A stretch of 64,000 nucleotides of DNA from Sphagnum compactum (lineage: Eukaryota > Bryophyta > Sphagnopsida > Sphagnales): NCBI GenBank assembly GCA_965153455.1, contig OZ234496.1, forward strand, positions 1,054,001 to 1,118,000, read 5' to 3'. Positions 13,500 to 26,300 of this stretch are shown here, piece by piece. The first letter of the stretch is position 1. The number at the start of each line of letters is the position of its first letter. The notes beneath the pieces are model-generated. The model searched no databases. It worked only from the letters and a program-made list of their open reading frames with translations, and was not told where the DNA came from. A program made the translations under genes and the position numbers.

Positions 13500-15111
13500 T
13501 TAATATGCCCCCAAATTTTTTTTTTTTTTTTTGGGTAGTTGCCAACTTTTTTGGGAGTGTATAAAAAAGAAGACATCTCAATACAATTCGTATGTACAAT
13601 AATCACATCTGACACAATACACACACACGTTCACACTCATTTGCACTACTACTTCTACTACTACGAGTACTCCTCACTTCCTTCATTCCTTGCCCATCTC
13701 TGGCCCTCACTCTTTTCAGTTCTCTCTCTCTTTGGCTTTGGCTCTGGCTCTGAAGTCTGGCCTCTGGTGTGTGGTGTGACTCTCTCTCTCTCTCTCTCTC
13801 TTCTGTGCCATTGCAGCAGCATTGTTTACTTTTTGTTTTCTTTTTTTGTAGCTGTGGGTAAACTTCCACCACCACCTCTTTCCTTTCCTTTTATAGATCC
13901 ATTACAAATACTTCACCACAGACACAAAAAAGATACACGGTCTAATACATTTTACTGCATCAAACAAGAGTGCAACAACAAGTGTGGACTCTCCTTCTTC
14001 AGCTGACTCCAGCTCCCCAGCTGAGTGAGCGACACAGAGACAGAGACACAGAGAGTGTGAGTGGATCTCATCATACTCTGAGGATTTTCAAAGAGACTCG
14101 GTTTGGGTGGGGTTTTGCAACCACAACAAATCAAACAAAATCAAAACAGGGTTGCAGAGATCAAATCAGTAAGTGAAAGTAGTGGCTGGCAACTCTCTCT
14201 TCTTTTTCGGTTTTTTGTTCACCTATATATCATTATTATTCAATAGTGCTGCTGTTGTTGTTGTTGTTGTTGTTGTTGTGATGTATCTATCTGGTTTGTT
14301 TGGTTGTCTCTCTCTGGTGGTGTGGTGGTGGTGGTGGTGGAACAACCAGTGGTTCTCTTCTGTTCTGCAAGTGTTTTGTTTTTGAAAATTTATTATTATT
14401 ATTTGTGATGTGATTTGGTGGTGGTGACAGACAGATTCCGTGTCAAAACTCCTTTCTTTAGACGTTTCCTGAGTTCCTGAAACAGCTCCACAGTAGAGAC
14501 TAGAGAGTAGAAGAGAGTTGCTGGTGATTTGTGTGTTTGTTTTGTTTTCTGAATTTGTGGTGGATTGAGAAGCGGGTGTTGATGCTGCTGCTGCTATTGT
14601 TGGTCATCTTGCTTTCTCTCTGAGGGGCTATTACTGTATGTGTTTTGTGTGTGTTTAGGGGTGTGTGTGTTTTTCTCTCTTTTGGGTGGGGAGAGGTTAG
14701 CTGTTGACCAGTTTTGAGTCTGGAGTCTCCGTGTGGTTCTTGTTGCTTGTGTTGCTATCTTCTCTTTCACCTTTTCTTTTTTTTGGGGGGTCTGTATGAG
14801 GAGCTTGCTAACTGTGTGAGTGAAGGAATTGCAGTTCCAACATTTGCAAGCAAATTGCAGCTCCAACTTTCCCTGCTCGATTCAACCTAGAGGAGAAGAC
14901 AACTGAACAGAAGACAAATCAAAAGAAAGACAGATACAGAGACACAGAGACATGGCTTTCTGTTCATAGCAAGAAGAGATCCAAGGGTTTGAAGATCATT
15001 ACTCTTGACTGGTCGAGGTGGAATCAGCTATCAGCTACAACTGCAGCTTGAGTACCTATACAATTCTTCTTCTCCTTCATCACGGGTGCACATCTAACTG
15101 AGGCATCCAAG
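13500..15111 (+). promoter_or_regulatory. Probable promoter and long 5' leader of the cytochrome b561 gene
   Basis: This 1.6-kb stretch before the b561 start codon holds a (CT)n tract (about 13780-13802), (GTT)n near 14245-14278 and (GGT)n near 14320-14340. Upstream ATGs occur throughout. Open frames here (for example 13539-14006) are low-complexity translations. The length suggests an intron-containing or long 5' UTR, but the transcription start and any leader intron cannot be placed by eye. Confidence 0.45.
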
Positions 15112-16744
15112 ATGGCGGTGACGATGTCAAACCTTTTGGTGATGGCCATTCTTCTGTTGGCTTGCTGTGCGGCTGCTGTGGTAGAAGCTCAAACTACAGC
15201 ACCTGTACCTGCTCCCTCTGTTGATCCCAATGAAGGCAATGCGACATCCATTGGCTGGTACAAAGCTCATGGCTGGCTCTTGTGGATGGCATTTGGCGTT
15301 TTCTTCCCAGTTGGAATCTTGTTATCGCGCTATGGCCAGTACAGACTCAAATGGTGGTTTGAAATGCACATTGCACTCCAGGTAGGAAAATCTCAAGCCA
15401 AACAAAACAACACTCTGAAAGCGTGGGGTTTCTATCAGATGTCCCTCTCCAAAGCACTACTGATGGAGATTCTATTGTCCCTCTTCTGGCATTGGTGGTT
15501 TTGATGGGGTTTGTTGTTTGTTTGTGCAGTTTCGGAAACATGTGTTTGTTTGATTCATTTCCTCACATTGTTGTTGTTCTTTTCTCTATCTTCTTGCATC
15601 ACCAGGTTCTTGGAGTGATCACCTCTACTATTGGAGTTGCTATAGCTTTCAAGAAATTCGATGCACTGAATGATCAAATGACACACACCAAGCTTGGGGT
15701 TGCAATCATGGCGCTTGTATGGATCCAAGTGCTTCTTTCTGTCATCAGACCTAAAAGGTTAGCAGATTCAGCTGATGACCCTCCATGCTTTTGCGGCACT
15801 AACTGTGAAATCTGCAAGCAAACCAACTGTGTATCCTCTAGTTGTCAATGATTGTTGTAACGGTGTGAAGCTTGCTCAGTCTCAGACTAAAAGATTTGTG
15901 CCTGGTTGTGGTTGTTTCATGTTGTTTCAGGGGTCAAGTCAGCAGAGTACCTTGGTACTTTGTGCATTGGTTGTTTGGAACTGCTTCGGTTCTTCTTGCA
16001 TGGTTCAACATCTTCAAGGGATTGGATCTTTATGTAACCAGCTGGACTGTTGGCACTCAAAAGGTATGGGACTTCTTCAATGATACTCATCTAAAATAGT
16101 AGTCAGAGAAAAAAAGCTTGCGAATGAATGAATTGCCTAGAGAAAATTCTCTCCCTCGTGTACCCTCTTGCGTCACAAAGCTTTGATGGTCAAGCACTTG
16201 ATCAATCACAACATGCATGATCTGTTTTTGCTCTAGGTACAATATATTGCTGCAAATTAGTTTAAAAGCCTCATTTTGTCATGATCAGATGTGCAACTTA
16301 TGAAAACTCACTATCTATTGCAGAAACTCACAAACAAGATTGCTCTGTGCATCCTCAGAGGAAGTTTGTTTGGAGGACCATTGTTGCTCAATTACCCAAT
16401 TGCTCAGTATGTATGTATGTATGTATGTATATATGGATGTACCTGTGGTTGTACCTATCTGTCTTGGATGTTTGCTTCTTGGCTGAGTTTGTGTGATTTT
16501 GTGTGTGTTGGGTTGTGAGCAGGATTTGTATGTGCTATTTTCTCTCAATGTGGCGATTCTAGCATTTGCTTACCTCTTCCTTGACCGGTTCAACCATCTC
16601 ATGAATCAGTCGAAAGAGAGAAATGTGGTGCATCCAAATGGTCAATATCCGCTAGGGACAGCAGGTAAACCAATGAAAGACCAACACGAGGAGAAGCTGG
16701 AAGGCAAGTACAATAGTGAAGTCAATGGAAATAACTACGTCTAA
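15112..16744 (+). CDS. Cytochrome b561 domain-containing protein (four coding exons)
   Basis: Joined exons are 15112-15381, 15606-15757, 15931-16063 and 16523-16744, all with GT..AG introns and matching phases (0, 2, 0). They give about 258 aa. Residues 1-26 form a hydrophobic signal peptide ending in VVEAQ, followed by a Pro-rich spacer. The rest has the b561 membrane helices with four candidate haem-ligand histidines: H53 (KAHGW), H86 (EMHIAL), H117 (THTKLG) and H153 (FVHWLFG). The RPKRG link before the last pair is also typical. No DOMON domain precedes the core, so this is the single-domain plant type. The family moves electrons across membranes, usually from ascorbate; the membrane and partner here are inferred, not shown. 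The C-terminal tail (about 50 residues) is hydrophilic. The ATG at 15112 is the first that gives a signal peptide. Confidence 0.9.
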
Positions 16745-18758
16745 AAAGAGTGTCCCGGCGCTTCCATGCAACATTGTTTACCCATCACAGGAGGGCAAAT
16801 TTCCACAGCAACAACCAACTGAGAGTGTAACAACAAATTGTCTACAAGATTTTGGCCAGTACGAATGATGATCTTATGCCTTTGTTCTCAAGAACAACAA
16901 TACCTATCTTCTTCCCTCATAGAAGAAAGTGTGTAAATTATATAACCCATTTGGACTTGGCAATGACATTGAGAATTGTAATACCTGGAGTATGCAAGAC
17001 AAGTAGAGGAGCAGCAATTGCAACCTCAAATTATGTTTCTTACTCAAATTATGTTTCTTACTCCTTCATTACGAAATGATGAACTCACTCAATGTAATTA
17101 TTATGCTACTAAATGTGAAACAACTTGAATCTGTTTGCAACTCCAATATCTCGATGATGGATAAAAATTTGTGCATCCTAAACTCTAGTTACATACATGG
17201 TGTAGTATTCAAGCATTCTTTCTTGAAAAGTGTTGTGAAAGCAAAGCACAAACTCTAGTCAATTTGTACACTCTACTACTCTTAGCTTGATATCCAAGTT
17301 GTGCATTACTAGATCGATGACCCACCAACATTATTGAAACTAACAAAGTCACACACATAAAGACATGCACACAAACAAACGAGATATTAACAACAAATAC
17401 TCGCAACGATCATATGGTTGGTAGATAAAATTGAGTTTGAAAGTTGAGATGGTAAGTCGCTCTTTACCCCTGTAAAAATCCTTCGGTTTGTAAATGATTC
17501 TACATTGAAAAATTTAGATAGAAACATTGAACAATTAGATGGTAAAGCCCTCTTTTGCCATATGCATGTGTTTCTAAATGGTCAATGTAAAAATGGTCTT
17601 TCTATTGAACCTTGGTGTTGTGACCAAACCCTAAATGTTGTGGAGGGCGGTGAGATGGAAAAGTTGATATGCCATTGTTCAAAGTTGATATGCCATTATT
17701 CCCTTCCTTCCTTTTTTCCAAGTATGTTGTAGTACTTTAGTAGTAGTTCCGGATTTTAGGGCCCTTGTTCTTTTCAATGGCCATGCCTTATTTTTTGCAT
17801 TATTATCAAAGGCCATGATGAATCCAAAACTTTAAACCCTATAAGCCGCCGGGCCAGATAACACTTGTAAATATACACTTTAAAGCATCTTCATGTGCAC
17901 TTGCTTGCTTCAGAAAGTACATATATACAACATCATTCTTAGTATTTCTTTCTTTCTCCTTCATAGTATTTCTTTTTCTTTTCTCTTCTTTCCTTGATTG
18001 GAACCTTGTCATTTCAACAAAATACGGATTTCCCTAAAGTGGTAAATTGTAGCCCATGACTTGTGTGTGTGTGTGTGTGAGGTAAATTACGTGGTTTCAT
18101 CCATTTCAATGTAAAATTTATGTGATATGTACCATAGATGTAAAATGCTCCCAAAGCCTTTACCCTTTGTACCATAACCTAGGGTCAGTTTCCACATTCA
18201 CAAAACGAATTAATTAATTTTTTTTCCCAAAACATGAAATTAAAAAATAATAATTGTAATTATGTATATATTTTCCATCATCTACTCTAATATTGTGATA
18301 TGAGTAGTGAAATTCTTCAGAGTGTAATGATGATTTTCAACATGTCAAACTTCATATTTTCATAAATTTTCATTTCACTATTTGAGGATTATTTAAAGAC
18401 TAAACTAACCTTAGGGTAAGGTAAATAAATGAGGTGGGCCTATACAGTGGGACCTCCCGCACCTACCTGGGGAATTATGAAAAGCCTCAAGGGAAGGCAT
18501 TTCACAAATGAAATCCTCGCATCTTAGGGTTATTAGGGTATGTGTAGGAAGTACATTATGTACATACATTTGGGTGTTTGATTCGTTCCTTTGTTCCTTT
18601 TCACTAATATTTGGCACGAATTCGGCTCCCAGCCCTTTCTTCTCTCTCAAAATGGTAACCATCCAAATTGTAAACATGTGGAAGAAGTGCTTCCATTAGT
18701 ATCTTCCTATATCACACAATTTGGAATCATTAACATTGTGAAGAATTCTTTGTCTACA
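16745..18758. other. Intergenic after the b561 gene
   Basis: The first 100-300 bases are the likely 3' UTR. The remainder contains a (GT)n run near 18062-18080 and only short frames without domains. No gene seen. Confidence 0.5.
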
Positions 18759-18988
18759 GGTGCATTCACACTTGGTGTTAGGGACTTGTGTTAGGGACTC
18801 TTAAGGTTGAGTCCCTTAACACCATGCTAGCCATTTAGGACTTAAACGTAGTTACCATAAATTTTTAATGTTAACCTAACATTCACTTAACATTAAGCTA
18901 TGTTCCATTTATTTAACATTGGGTGCCACCTAGGATGCCACCTAGATTTTTCATTTAATGCTGACTTAACATCAAGTGTGAATGCACC
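18759..18988. mobile_element. MITE with about 22-bp terminal inverted repeats (copy 1)
   Basis: The left end reads ggtgcattcacacttggtgt and the right end is its near-perfect reverse complement (acatcaagtgtgaatgcacc). The 230-bp body has no coding capacity. Internally it has 'gggactcttaaggttgagtccc', a small hairpin, and a 'gggtgccacctaggatgcc' phrase. A second copy with the same ends and interior order lies at 34415-34626, which confirms a mobile family. A target-site duplication is not obvious, so the superfamily is undecided. Confidence 0.8.
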
Positions 18989-20332
18989 ATAAGATTCACT
19001 CTCCCAAAATGCAAAAGGGCACACATGATTGTGGTCATCAAGTTTGCTCAACTCTAACTTGTTCTCCATGCAAAGGGACAAGTTAGTGGGGTTTTGTGGA
19101 GTGATGTGCAGCACTAAAAGCTGAAATTAGGAAAAAAAAAGAAAAGGCACCAATTGGAGGAATATAATTATAAAGCCACTCTTTCACATGGTGCAATAGG
19201 TACTTGGGTCCTACCAAGGAAAGAGGCTCCTTTTTTCATCTCATGCCTATGTTGCTAGTATCTTATGGAAATATAGAAAGGCAACAATTTGTGAAAAAAT
19301 GTTGGAAAGTCTAATGGAGGTATGAAAAGATGGTCATGAGCAGTGTTTTTTTTTCATTGGGATTTTTATTTTTTGGTTTTCTGACAAAGAAGAGTTGAGG
19401 AATTTTGGATTTTTTTTTTCTAGTGTAAATTGAATAAATTTGCTAAATTTTGGGGGAAATTTTGTGAATTTTTTATTTTTAAAAAATGAGAAGCCCTCCC
19501 CCCAAAATTTATTTTCTAAATGTTGTCACCACCACTTTAGTCCATAGAAGTTGTTCATAGAAGGTTTGGAGCGTAGTAGGAAATGACATTGATACAAGTG
19601 CTACTTGTCTGTTATTGGTGCTCTTGTGATGTCAATGTTCCTACATTGTTATTGTTAATTAAAATGTTGTTATTTTTGAGATGTTATTATTGTTAAAAGC
19701 AATTTGTTGTGTTATTAATTGTTGAACTCTATTGCTTTGGGCATACACAATGGAAGAAAATTTTCAAATTTTAAATTTCTTCTCCAAATTTGAGCTTGTT
19801 TATGGCATAACCTTACAAATTCGAGTTTTAACACGTGTTCTTGTGCTAATGCTTGTGTGTTGTTGATGTTGTTACATTGTTATTGTTTACTAGAATGTTG
19901 TTATTTTTGAGACGTTATTGTTATTGAGAGCGATTTGATGTTTTTTTTGTGTTAAATGAATCGTTGAACCTTATTACTTTGAGCATATGGTGAAGGGAAA
20001 ATTTCAAATTTCAAAGTTTTTGTTTATTTGGGTTTCCTTGTGGCATAACCTTACAAAGCAAGGTTTTAACATGTGCATTGATTAATCTTTTTCCAAATTT
20101 ATGTTGATGTTGTTTAAAGTTTTCTCATTATTTTTCCAAAATTTTCCCCCTTCTATTAATATGGGTAAAGTTTTTTCTACTAGTATGGGCATGCACTTAA
20201 AATCTATTTTATTGTCCATGAAAAGGAATTGCATGTGAATGCATGAACATTGCATTCTTTAGAGTTTGGGTGATTAAAAATTACTCTTCAACCTAATTTG
20301 TTTGGTGATTTTGTCTTATAGGTTCAAACTAT
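18989..20332. other. Intergenic, AT-rich
   Basis: No gene. Two related stretches (about 19600-19800 and 19830-20080) share words such as 'ttgttattttgagacgttatt', 'gcatac/gcatat', and 'ggcataaccttacaaa', suggesting an old direct duplication of roughly 240 bp. Confidence 0.45.
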
Positions 20333-20615
20333 ATCTTATATATTAATTCAGGTAGTCTGTGCGTCTGTCTGTCTGACATGACAATTCTGCCGCAGAATCG
20401 GCACCGACAGAATCGGCACCGACATTTTCTATGGCAGAATCGTGGTGGCGGAGAGACACACGCCAGAATCTTATATATTAATTCAGGTAGTCTGTGCGTC
20501 TGTCTGTCTGACACGACAATTCTGCCGAAGAATCGGCACCGGCAGAATCGGCACCGACATTTTCTATGGCAGAATCGTGGTGGCTGAGAGACACACGCCA
20601 GAATACGTAAGTATG
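20333..20615. repeat. 136-bp direct tandem repeat, two copies plus a partial third
   Basis: Copy starts at about 20333 and 20469 share 'tcttatatattaattcaggt' followed by 'ctgtgcgtctgtctgtctg'. Each copy holds an internal doublet of 'cagaatcggcaccgac' and ends in 'agagacacacgccagaat'. A third start ('gtatgtgcctctgtctgtct') follows. The sequence is more GC-rich than its surroundings. The open frames at 20329-20587 on both strands are repeat translations. Confidence 0.85.
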
Positions 20616-21179
20616 TGCCTCTGTCTGTCTGTCGCTTTTCCTACCTACCTATCTTCTTTCCTACCTGCGTGTTTTCTTGGCGTCCTATTGGTCGGGCGTT
20701 GCAGTGCGACAGACGACGCGTCGCAGTGGGTCTCATGTCTTGGACTTTTCTTTAAATATATTTAATTTAATTGTTTTTCGGCTACTTTTAGGACTTTCTT
20801 GGAACCGCCGATGGTGATTTGGTGATACCTAGGGAAGGTTTTATTTGCCGTTTTCCCCTGTGTATGTAATTCTATTATTATTATTTTTTATTTTATTTTT
20901 TTCCTTTGGGTGGGAGAGGCGGGGGGGGGGGAAGGTGAAGTGGTGTGGCTCTTGGTCTCACTTTATTGTTTTTATAATGGTCCGTTCCAGACTGTTCCGG
21001 CTTGTAAAATGGTAGTAGTAGACAAAAACAAATTGCAGTTCTACCATTTGGAATATGCTAAAAAAAATAAATCTTTGCTGCCAATTGCTGAAATGGATTT
21101 TATTTCGGCCTAACTTCTTCTTACTACCTTGTTCCCATTCACGTTCCCAAACAAATGATCTGATTCGGACGGCATGAAA

Positions 21180-21350
21180 AGAAGGTTTGGTGGGTTTAGG
21201 GTCGGTGGGTTTAAGGGTTTAAGGTTGGTGGGTTTAGGATCGGTGGGTTTAAGGGTTTAGGATTGGTGGGTTTAAGGGTTTAGGGTTGGTGGGTTTAGGA
21301 TCGGTGGGTTTAAGGGTTTAGGGTTGTTGGGTTTAAGGGTTTAAGGTGGT
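21180..21350. repeat. Telomere-like minisatellite
   Basis: Repeated 'ggtttagggtcggtgggttt' alternating with 'aagggtttagg(a/g)ttggtggg' fills about 170 bp. The unit is a mix of plant telomere heptamers (TTTAGGG) and a 'ggtgggttta' variant, with a higher-order period of about 40-60 bp. Confidence 0.85.
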
Positions 21351-23336
21351 GTTGTGTAAATGCTTTGAGGTGTGTAAAGGTAAATTCATATATATTATAT
21401 ATCCTTAATGACTATATTAAGTTGCAATCCATATTAATCAGTTGTGGTACATCCTAATGGGAGTGCATCTCAAAGTTCAATGGTTTTTTTTTTTTTTTTT
21501 TGGTTTGCAATGGGCCATTTTGATTAGTCGCCCTTCACCCAAAAAAAATCATGACATAAGAATGTGGATGAATGTGGAAAGCTCATGGGGTGCACAACCT
21601 TTTCGAGTGTCCGAAGGTCACGGGTACCACTAGTATATATAATAAGAGCAAGGTCATTAGCATGTGTAGCTATTGCAACACCAACATCTACAACATTAGG
21701 ACCACAAGCAAACTATTAATAGCATTAACAACCGTTAACAACCATCAACATTAACACCACTAGCAAATTAGTAAGCTAATAAACATCAACAACATTGACA
21801 ACCATCAATAGTAGTAGCTTTTACAACATGTAAAAAAATAACAATCCTTCCTTCGTTATGCAAGTATCCATTTCACGGACATTATAGGCATGGAATTTTG
21901 TGAATCTAGACTTAGCTCTTGAAACATGCAAGCCATCATTGCAAGTATAATAACATTGTGCCAATTTACAAACTTTAGCTCTATAATAAACAATTCAATT
22001 AACTTGAACTGAGTTCTAAATCCGATTTTCTAAAAAATAATTTATACATACATGGTAAAAGTCCATCCACTATTTGGTGCTAGTTTAATTAGATTGGTTG
22101 GAGGCATGAACTTTTGTTTAAAGCCTCAACTCTTCAAACATGTTGATTCTCTCATAATGCGTTCATGCTCCATTGTAAGAAATGTACATTAGATTGCAAA
22201 CTTCAACTTTGAATTAAACAACTTGAAGTGGGGTCCTAACTAGTTTGATTTTCTAGAAAATGTTTGTACATATGTGACCAATAAAAGTTCATCCATTATT
22301 TGATGTTAGCTTATTTAATGAGAAGAATGCATGAGTAGATGCTTATGCAAGGTGTGTATGTTGTCCATGAAAAGAAGCATGTTCAACATGTTTTTAATTG
22401 AAAAATCGTGAGTTGAATTTTTGTTTAGATTTGGAATTATTATTTTTACTATATTTAATAATTTTGTTTGATGAAAAATGTGGCTTAAATATTGCATGGA
22501 AGGATTTTTGAACTTAGATGTGGAGTCTTACAAAATTGCTTTGGTACAAAATCATGGATAATTCAATGAGGTAATGTTTGGGCCCTTTCATTTTGTAGTT
22601 TAACATAAAAATGCCATTCAATGAAATTCCCATTAATAAACAATATTTTTGAGTAATACCATTACCTAATAAACCTTGGTAATGGTATGTTTCAAGCTTG
22701 GGAAAAGCAGAGGAAGCCAATACACTTAACTCTTCCATCAGAGAGTCACTTGCATCATTCTAAATGTCATTTCTTTTGGAGATGAAGACAAAGTTTGATT
22801 GAATGTATTGCATTCTTGTTGAAGTTTAAACTTGTTTTTGATGTCGTTCAGGTTGAATGGAAAGAGGCTACGAGAAAACAGTCAGATATTTCAATTTGAC
22901 AATCTTTCCTCATGACCCAAATATCAATCAGCTGGGTTTTGCATCAAAGACACTAATGTGAACATCAATCAGAAAGAAAAACAGCAGCTCAATATTGGCT
23001 GATTAGTACCCATGTCCTAATTAAGATTAAGGGTTTAGGGTTTAGGGTATTGACACCAGTAATGCAATCTACACAAAGATAAGCCTTCGGGCAGATGCAG
23101 CATGTCCAATGTTTGGACAAGTAGTAAAACCATAATCCCAGGAAAACAAAGACAGCATCAGAAAAAGCAAGTAAAATGTAATGTCATTTCCTAAGATGCA
23201 GAAGAATCGTGGATGCAAACTCCCTTGGAAAAAAAATGTAACACTCAGGATCTCTTCAATGCAGATTTGCTGGCTAAAGTTTTTGTTTTACAGAATGCTA
23301 ACAAAATTCTATGCTGGAGGAATAAGAATTGCCAAC
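21351..23336. other. Intergenic and 3' flank of NDX
   Basis: Short frames only. A T-tract lies at about 21483-21502 and two telomere-like heptamers at 23029-23047. The last few hundred bases before 23337 are probably the 3' UTR of the minus-strand NDX gene. Confidence 0.45.
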
Positions 23337-26300
23337 CTATTTGGAGATCACAGAAGGAATCAAATACATATGATCCACGTCCCAAGGCACCCGAGGTTTC
23401 CCCATTAACGTTTCAGCCTCCTCGAATGAAGTTCCTGCCAAAGTGAAAGGGAATGGGAGTTTTGTGGTTTTGTCAACTTTCAGATCAGACACTTGTACCA
23501 GGCATGATTTGTGCTCCTCCAAGTTACTGCCTTGCCAATGCCCTTCGACTTGATGCACTGTGCCCACTGCCATCTCCTTCCCATCCATGTCACACAAACG
23601 CACATTATCTCCCAATTTCCACTTTCCAAACATGCTTGCATGATTTTCTGGCTCACCTTGAGTTGGACCCTGCCTTCCAAAAACCTTGTTTCCTGTTTGC
23701 AGTAGTGCAGGTGACGAATGCCCTTGCAAGGCTTGCTTCATAGCAGCAAATTCTTGCAGGTCCCCATGATCCCCCTTGGCATCTCCAGGTGCCTCAAAAG
23801 GGCTGCTGCCTACTGGAGAATCTGTGGGTGCTGACCGTGTGTGTCGTGACTTGTTGTCACTCCTTGCATTCAAAAATTCACCCTCTGCTGCTCGCTGCTT
23901 GTCCCGTTCCTCACGTGCTATGCGAGATTTTCTATTATTCAGCCTGTTCCACACAGCCAGCACAATCAATCCCACTTCACAAAACTATGTGGCCACATTG
24001 CACATGGGATCATATTGTGACCATTGCATGCATGCTTTCAGATTCTTGCTTTTGGCTTCTGATGGATTGGAGACCAAAAGAAATGAGTTGGATGCACTCG
24101 AAAATCAAACTGAAGGCATCAAAAACCCACACATGCAAGTTACAGAAGGATGATCATACCAGTTCTTTAGCTGGTGATAAAGAACCTCCGGACCCTGGAA
24201 CAGGCAAGGCAACACTGCAATGAGCACCTACGGCTCTGGACATAATGCTGCAATTTATATTTAAAAACCACATCCTTTTAGCCATTTAATGTCATCATGA
24301 ATTAGCCTACTGTGAAGAAGAAGGGGAACAGGAATGAGGTTTAGGGTTTAGGGTTCAAAACCCTCACCATCCGGTTCAAATGATCGGTCCAGTGTTGGAT
24401 TGACCTAGGGGAACGCTGCATCTCTGGCTCACTCAGCAGAGCATTCTCCATAATTCTAACTTGTGCATCATTCATGATGTTGCGCTTACGTTTCTTTGGT
24501 TGTGACTCATGTTCACTGCTGTGCCGTTCCCTCTCTCTGCTGCCCCTCCTTGGTGTTGGTGTTGGGGTCCCACTAACTGTCATTCCCCAACTCTCTTGCT
24601 CCCCCTTCCCTCCTTCCTCCCTCTCTGTAGTAGCATTAACACTCTCACTACCCCTCTCTTCTGTCAATTCTGTGTTTCTCATCTCCCACTTACCTGCATC
24701 AACTTGTTGGGCAAAACCTTTCTGGTTTGGATCCTCCTGTACATCTCTGTCTCCATTTCCATCACTCACTACCTCCATCTCCCTCTCTACCTCTGGCCTG
24801 GTCCTCAGCTCCAGCTGTAACTTTGCACCCACCACTGCCCCTGTCCCTGCCTCTGCCTTCATCACACCTCCAGCTATCTCTGTGGTTCCAAGACCTCCAA
24901 CAGCTGCTACTTCTGCCTTTGGAACATTCTGTTGCACCCAGGAACCCAACAAAGAACAATTCAGTTGCTGTCAGATAGAATCCACCTACTGACAAACAGT
25001 GACACCCAATCTTTAGCAGCCCATGAATATCATGAAGCTGAACATTGAGCATCACAACATAAAATCAGACATAACCTTGTGAGAGCTGCTCACAAAGTGT
25101 CAGACCATCACCTTCATCATGAACAGTAGTGATGAGCTGCCATGACTACCCATTAACTTCATCACCTCCTGACAGTAGAGATGGAGATAACTATGTAATA
25201 TCGCACCCAAATTTTGGGCAACCCATTCTACCAAAAACCTGTAGCCAACAACAGAAATGGAGTGACCTCATACCTATGACGAGTTTGTGAGGGTCATCCC
25301 TGCAAGAGACAAACCTGGGACTTCTTGTGGTAGACAGGATCTGAGTGGCAGAAAGGCTCTAATACCACAGCCCTGTCGAATTGGAAAGCCATTGTTTTTT
25401 TACCTCTAGTTTAGGGAGCTCCCCAATCCCGGTGTTTTCCTCCACTTTGACAGCAGGTAATGTAAGTGGGCTTGCTGCCAGGCCAATCTGCTGTATTCGC
25501 TGCCATCGTTGCAACTTTTGCCGATCCTGCTTCCAGAGCTCCAGTTTCTGCTCGTGCCCATCACGCACAAAGCTCACCAGCGGTGCTTCCTACTCTCCCC
25601 AAACCTCAAGCTAACCATAATTAGTTCAGCTTCTACTACTCACTTATCCATCCCCAGTTGTATAAACACAGGAGCAAATAAACTTACACAGCTCCCCCAC
25701 TAACTGGTTTAAGTTACAAACCCACACACAAAGCAATCCAACGTACTGTATGCAGGAAGCCATGCATGCTAGGGCAAAGCACCTTCTCAATTTGTGCTAT
25801 GAAGTATTGACACGCACCATAACAGAGGTTAAGGTTGGGCAGATATTCCGATGCAGTTCCTCTGCAAAGGCACTGCACATCTCGGACAACAAAAAAACAG
25901 GCACAATCTGATTTATTTACTGCATCTAACGTGCACACATTTATTATCCATTGATAGGCTCAGAAGTTACCACAACCCACTGAACTGATGGCCAATTGGA
26001 CAACAATGCTCAACAATATCAAGCTAACATAAATCTCCAACCACAAGATCTGTAGCAAAAACTCTATAAAACAGCAGCAGCAATTATGGTTGAGATGTAA
26101 TGAATTATGAAGCAGATGAACCTGGTTCATCACCTTACAAGCGCCAGATCGTCATCATTTATGATCTCTGACGTGATGGTCAGTACGTAGTCATGTAGTG
26201 TACCTGCCAATGAGATCAATGATCAGCCATATATTCTGTGAAAGTCCCACCCACCATTGACAACTGGTGTGCAGATAATACTACTTCTAAAGCAATATGA

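Noticed and set aside
13539-14006. 155-codon open frame before the b561 gene
   Set aside because: It is composed of translated CT runs and T-rich leader; no domain, and an unrelated validated gene start follows at 15112.
16330-16410. Possible extra b561 exon (KLTNKIALCILRG) with a gcag acceptor and gtatgt donor
   Set aside because: It would leave phase 2 before a phase-0 exon and insert non-b561 sequence into a helix-proximal loop; direct joining of 16063 to 16523 is in phase and matches the family.
24474-24992. 172-codon plus-strand open frame
   Set aside because: It is antisense to the NDX homeodomain exon; its Ser/Leu/Pro bias reflects the acidic, Glu/Arg-rich sense strand.
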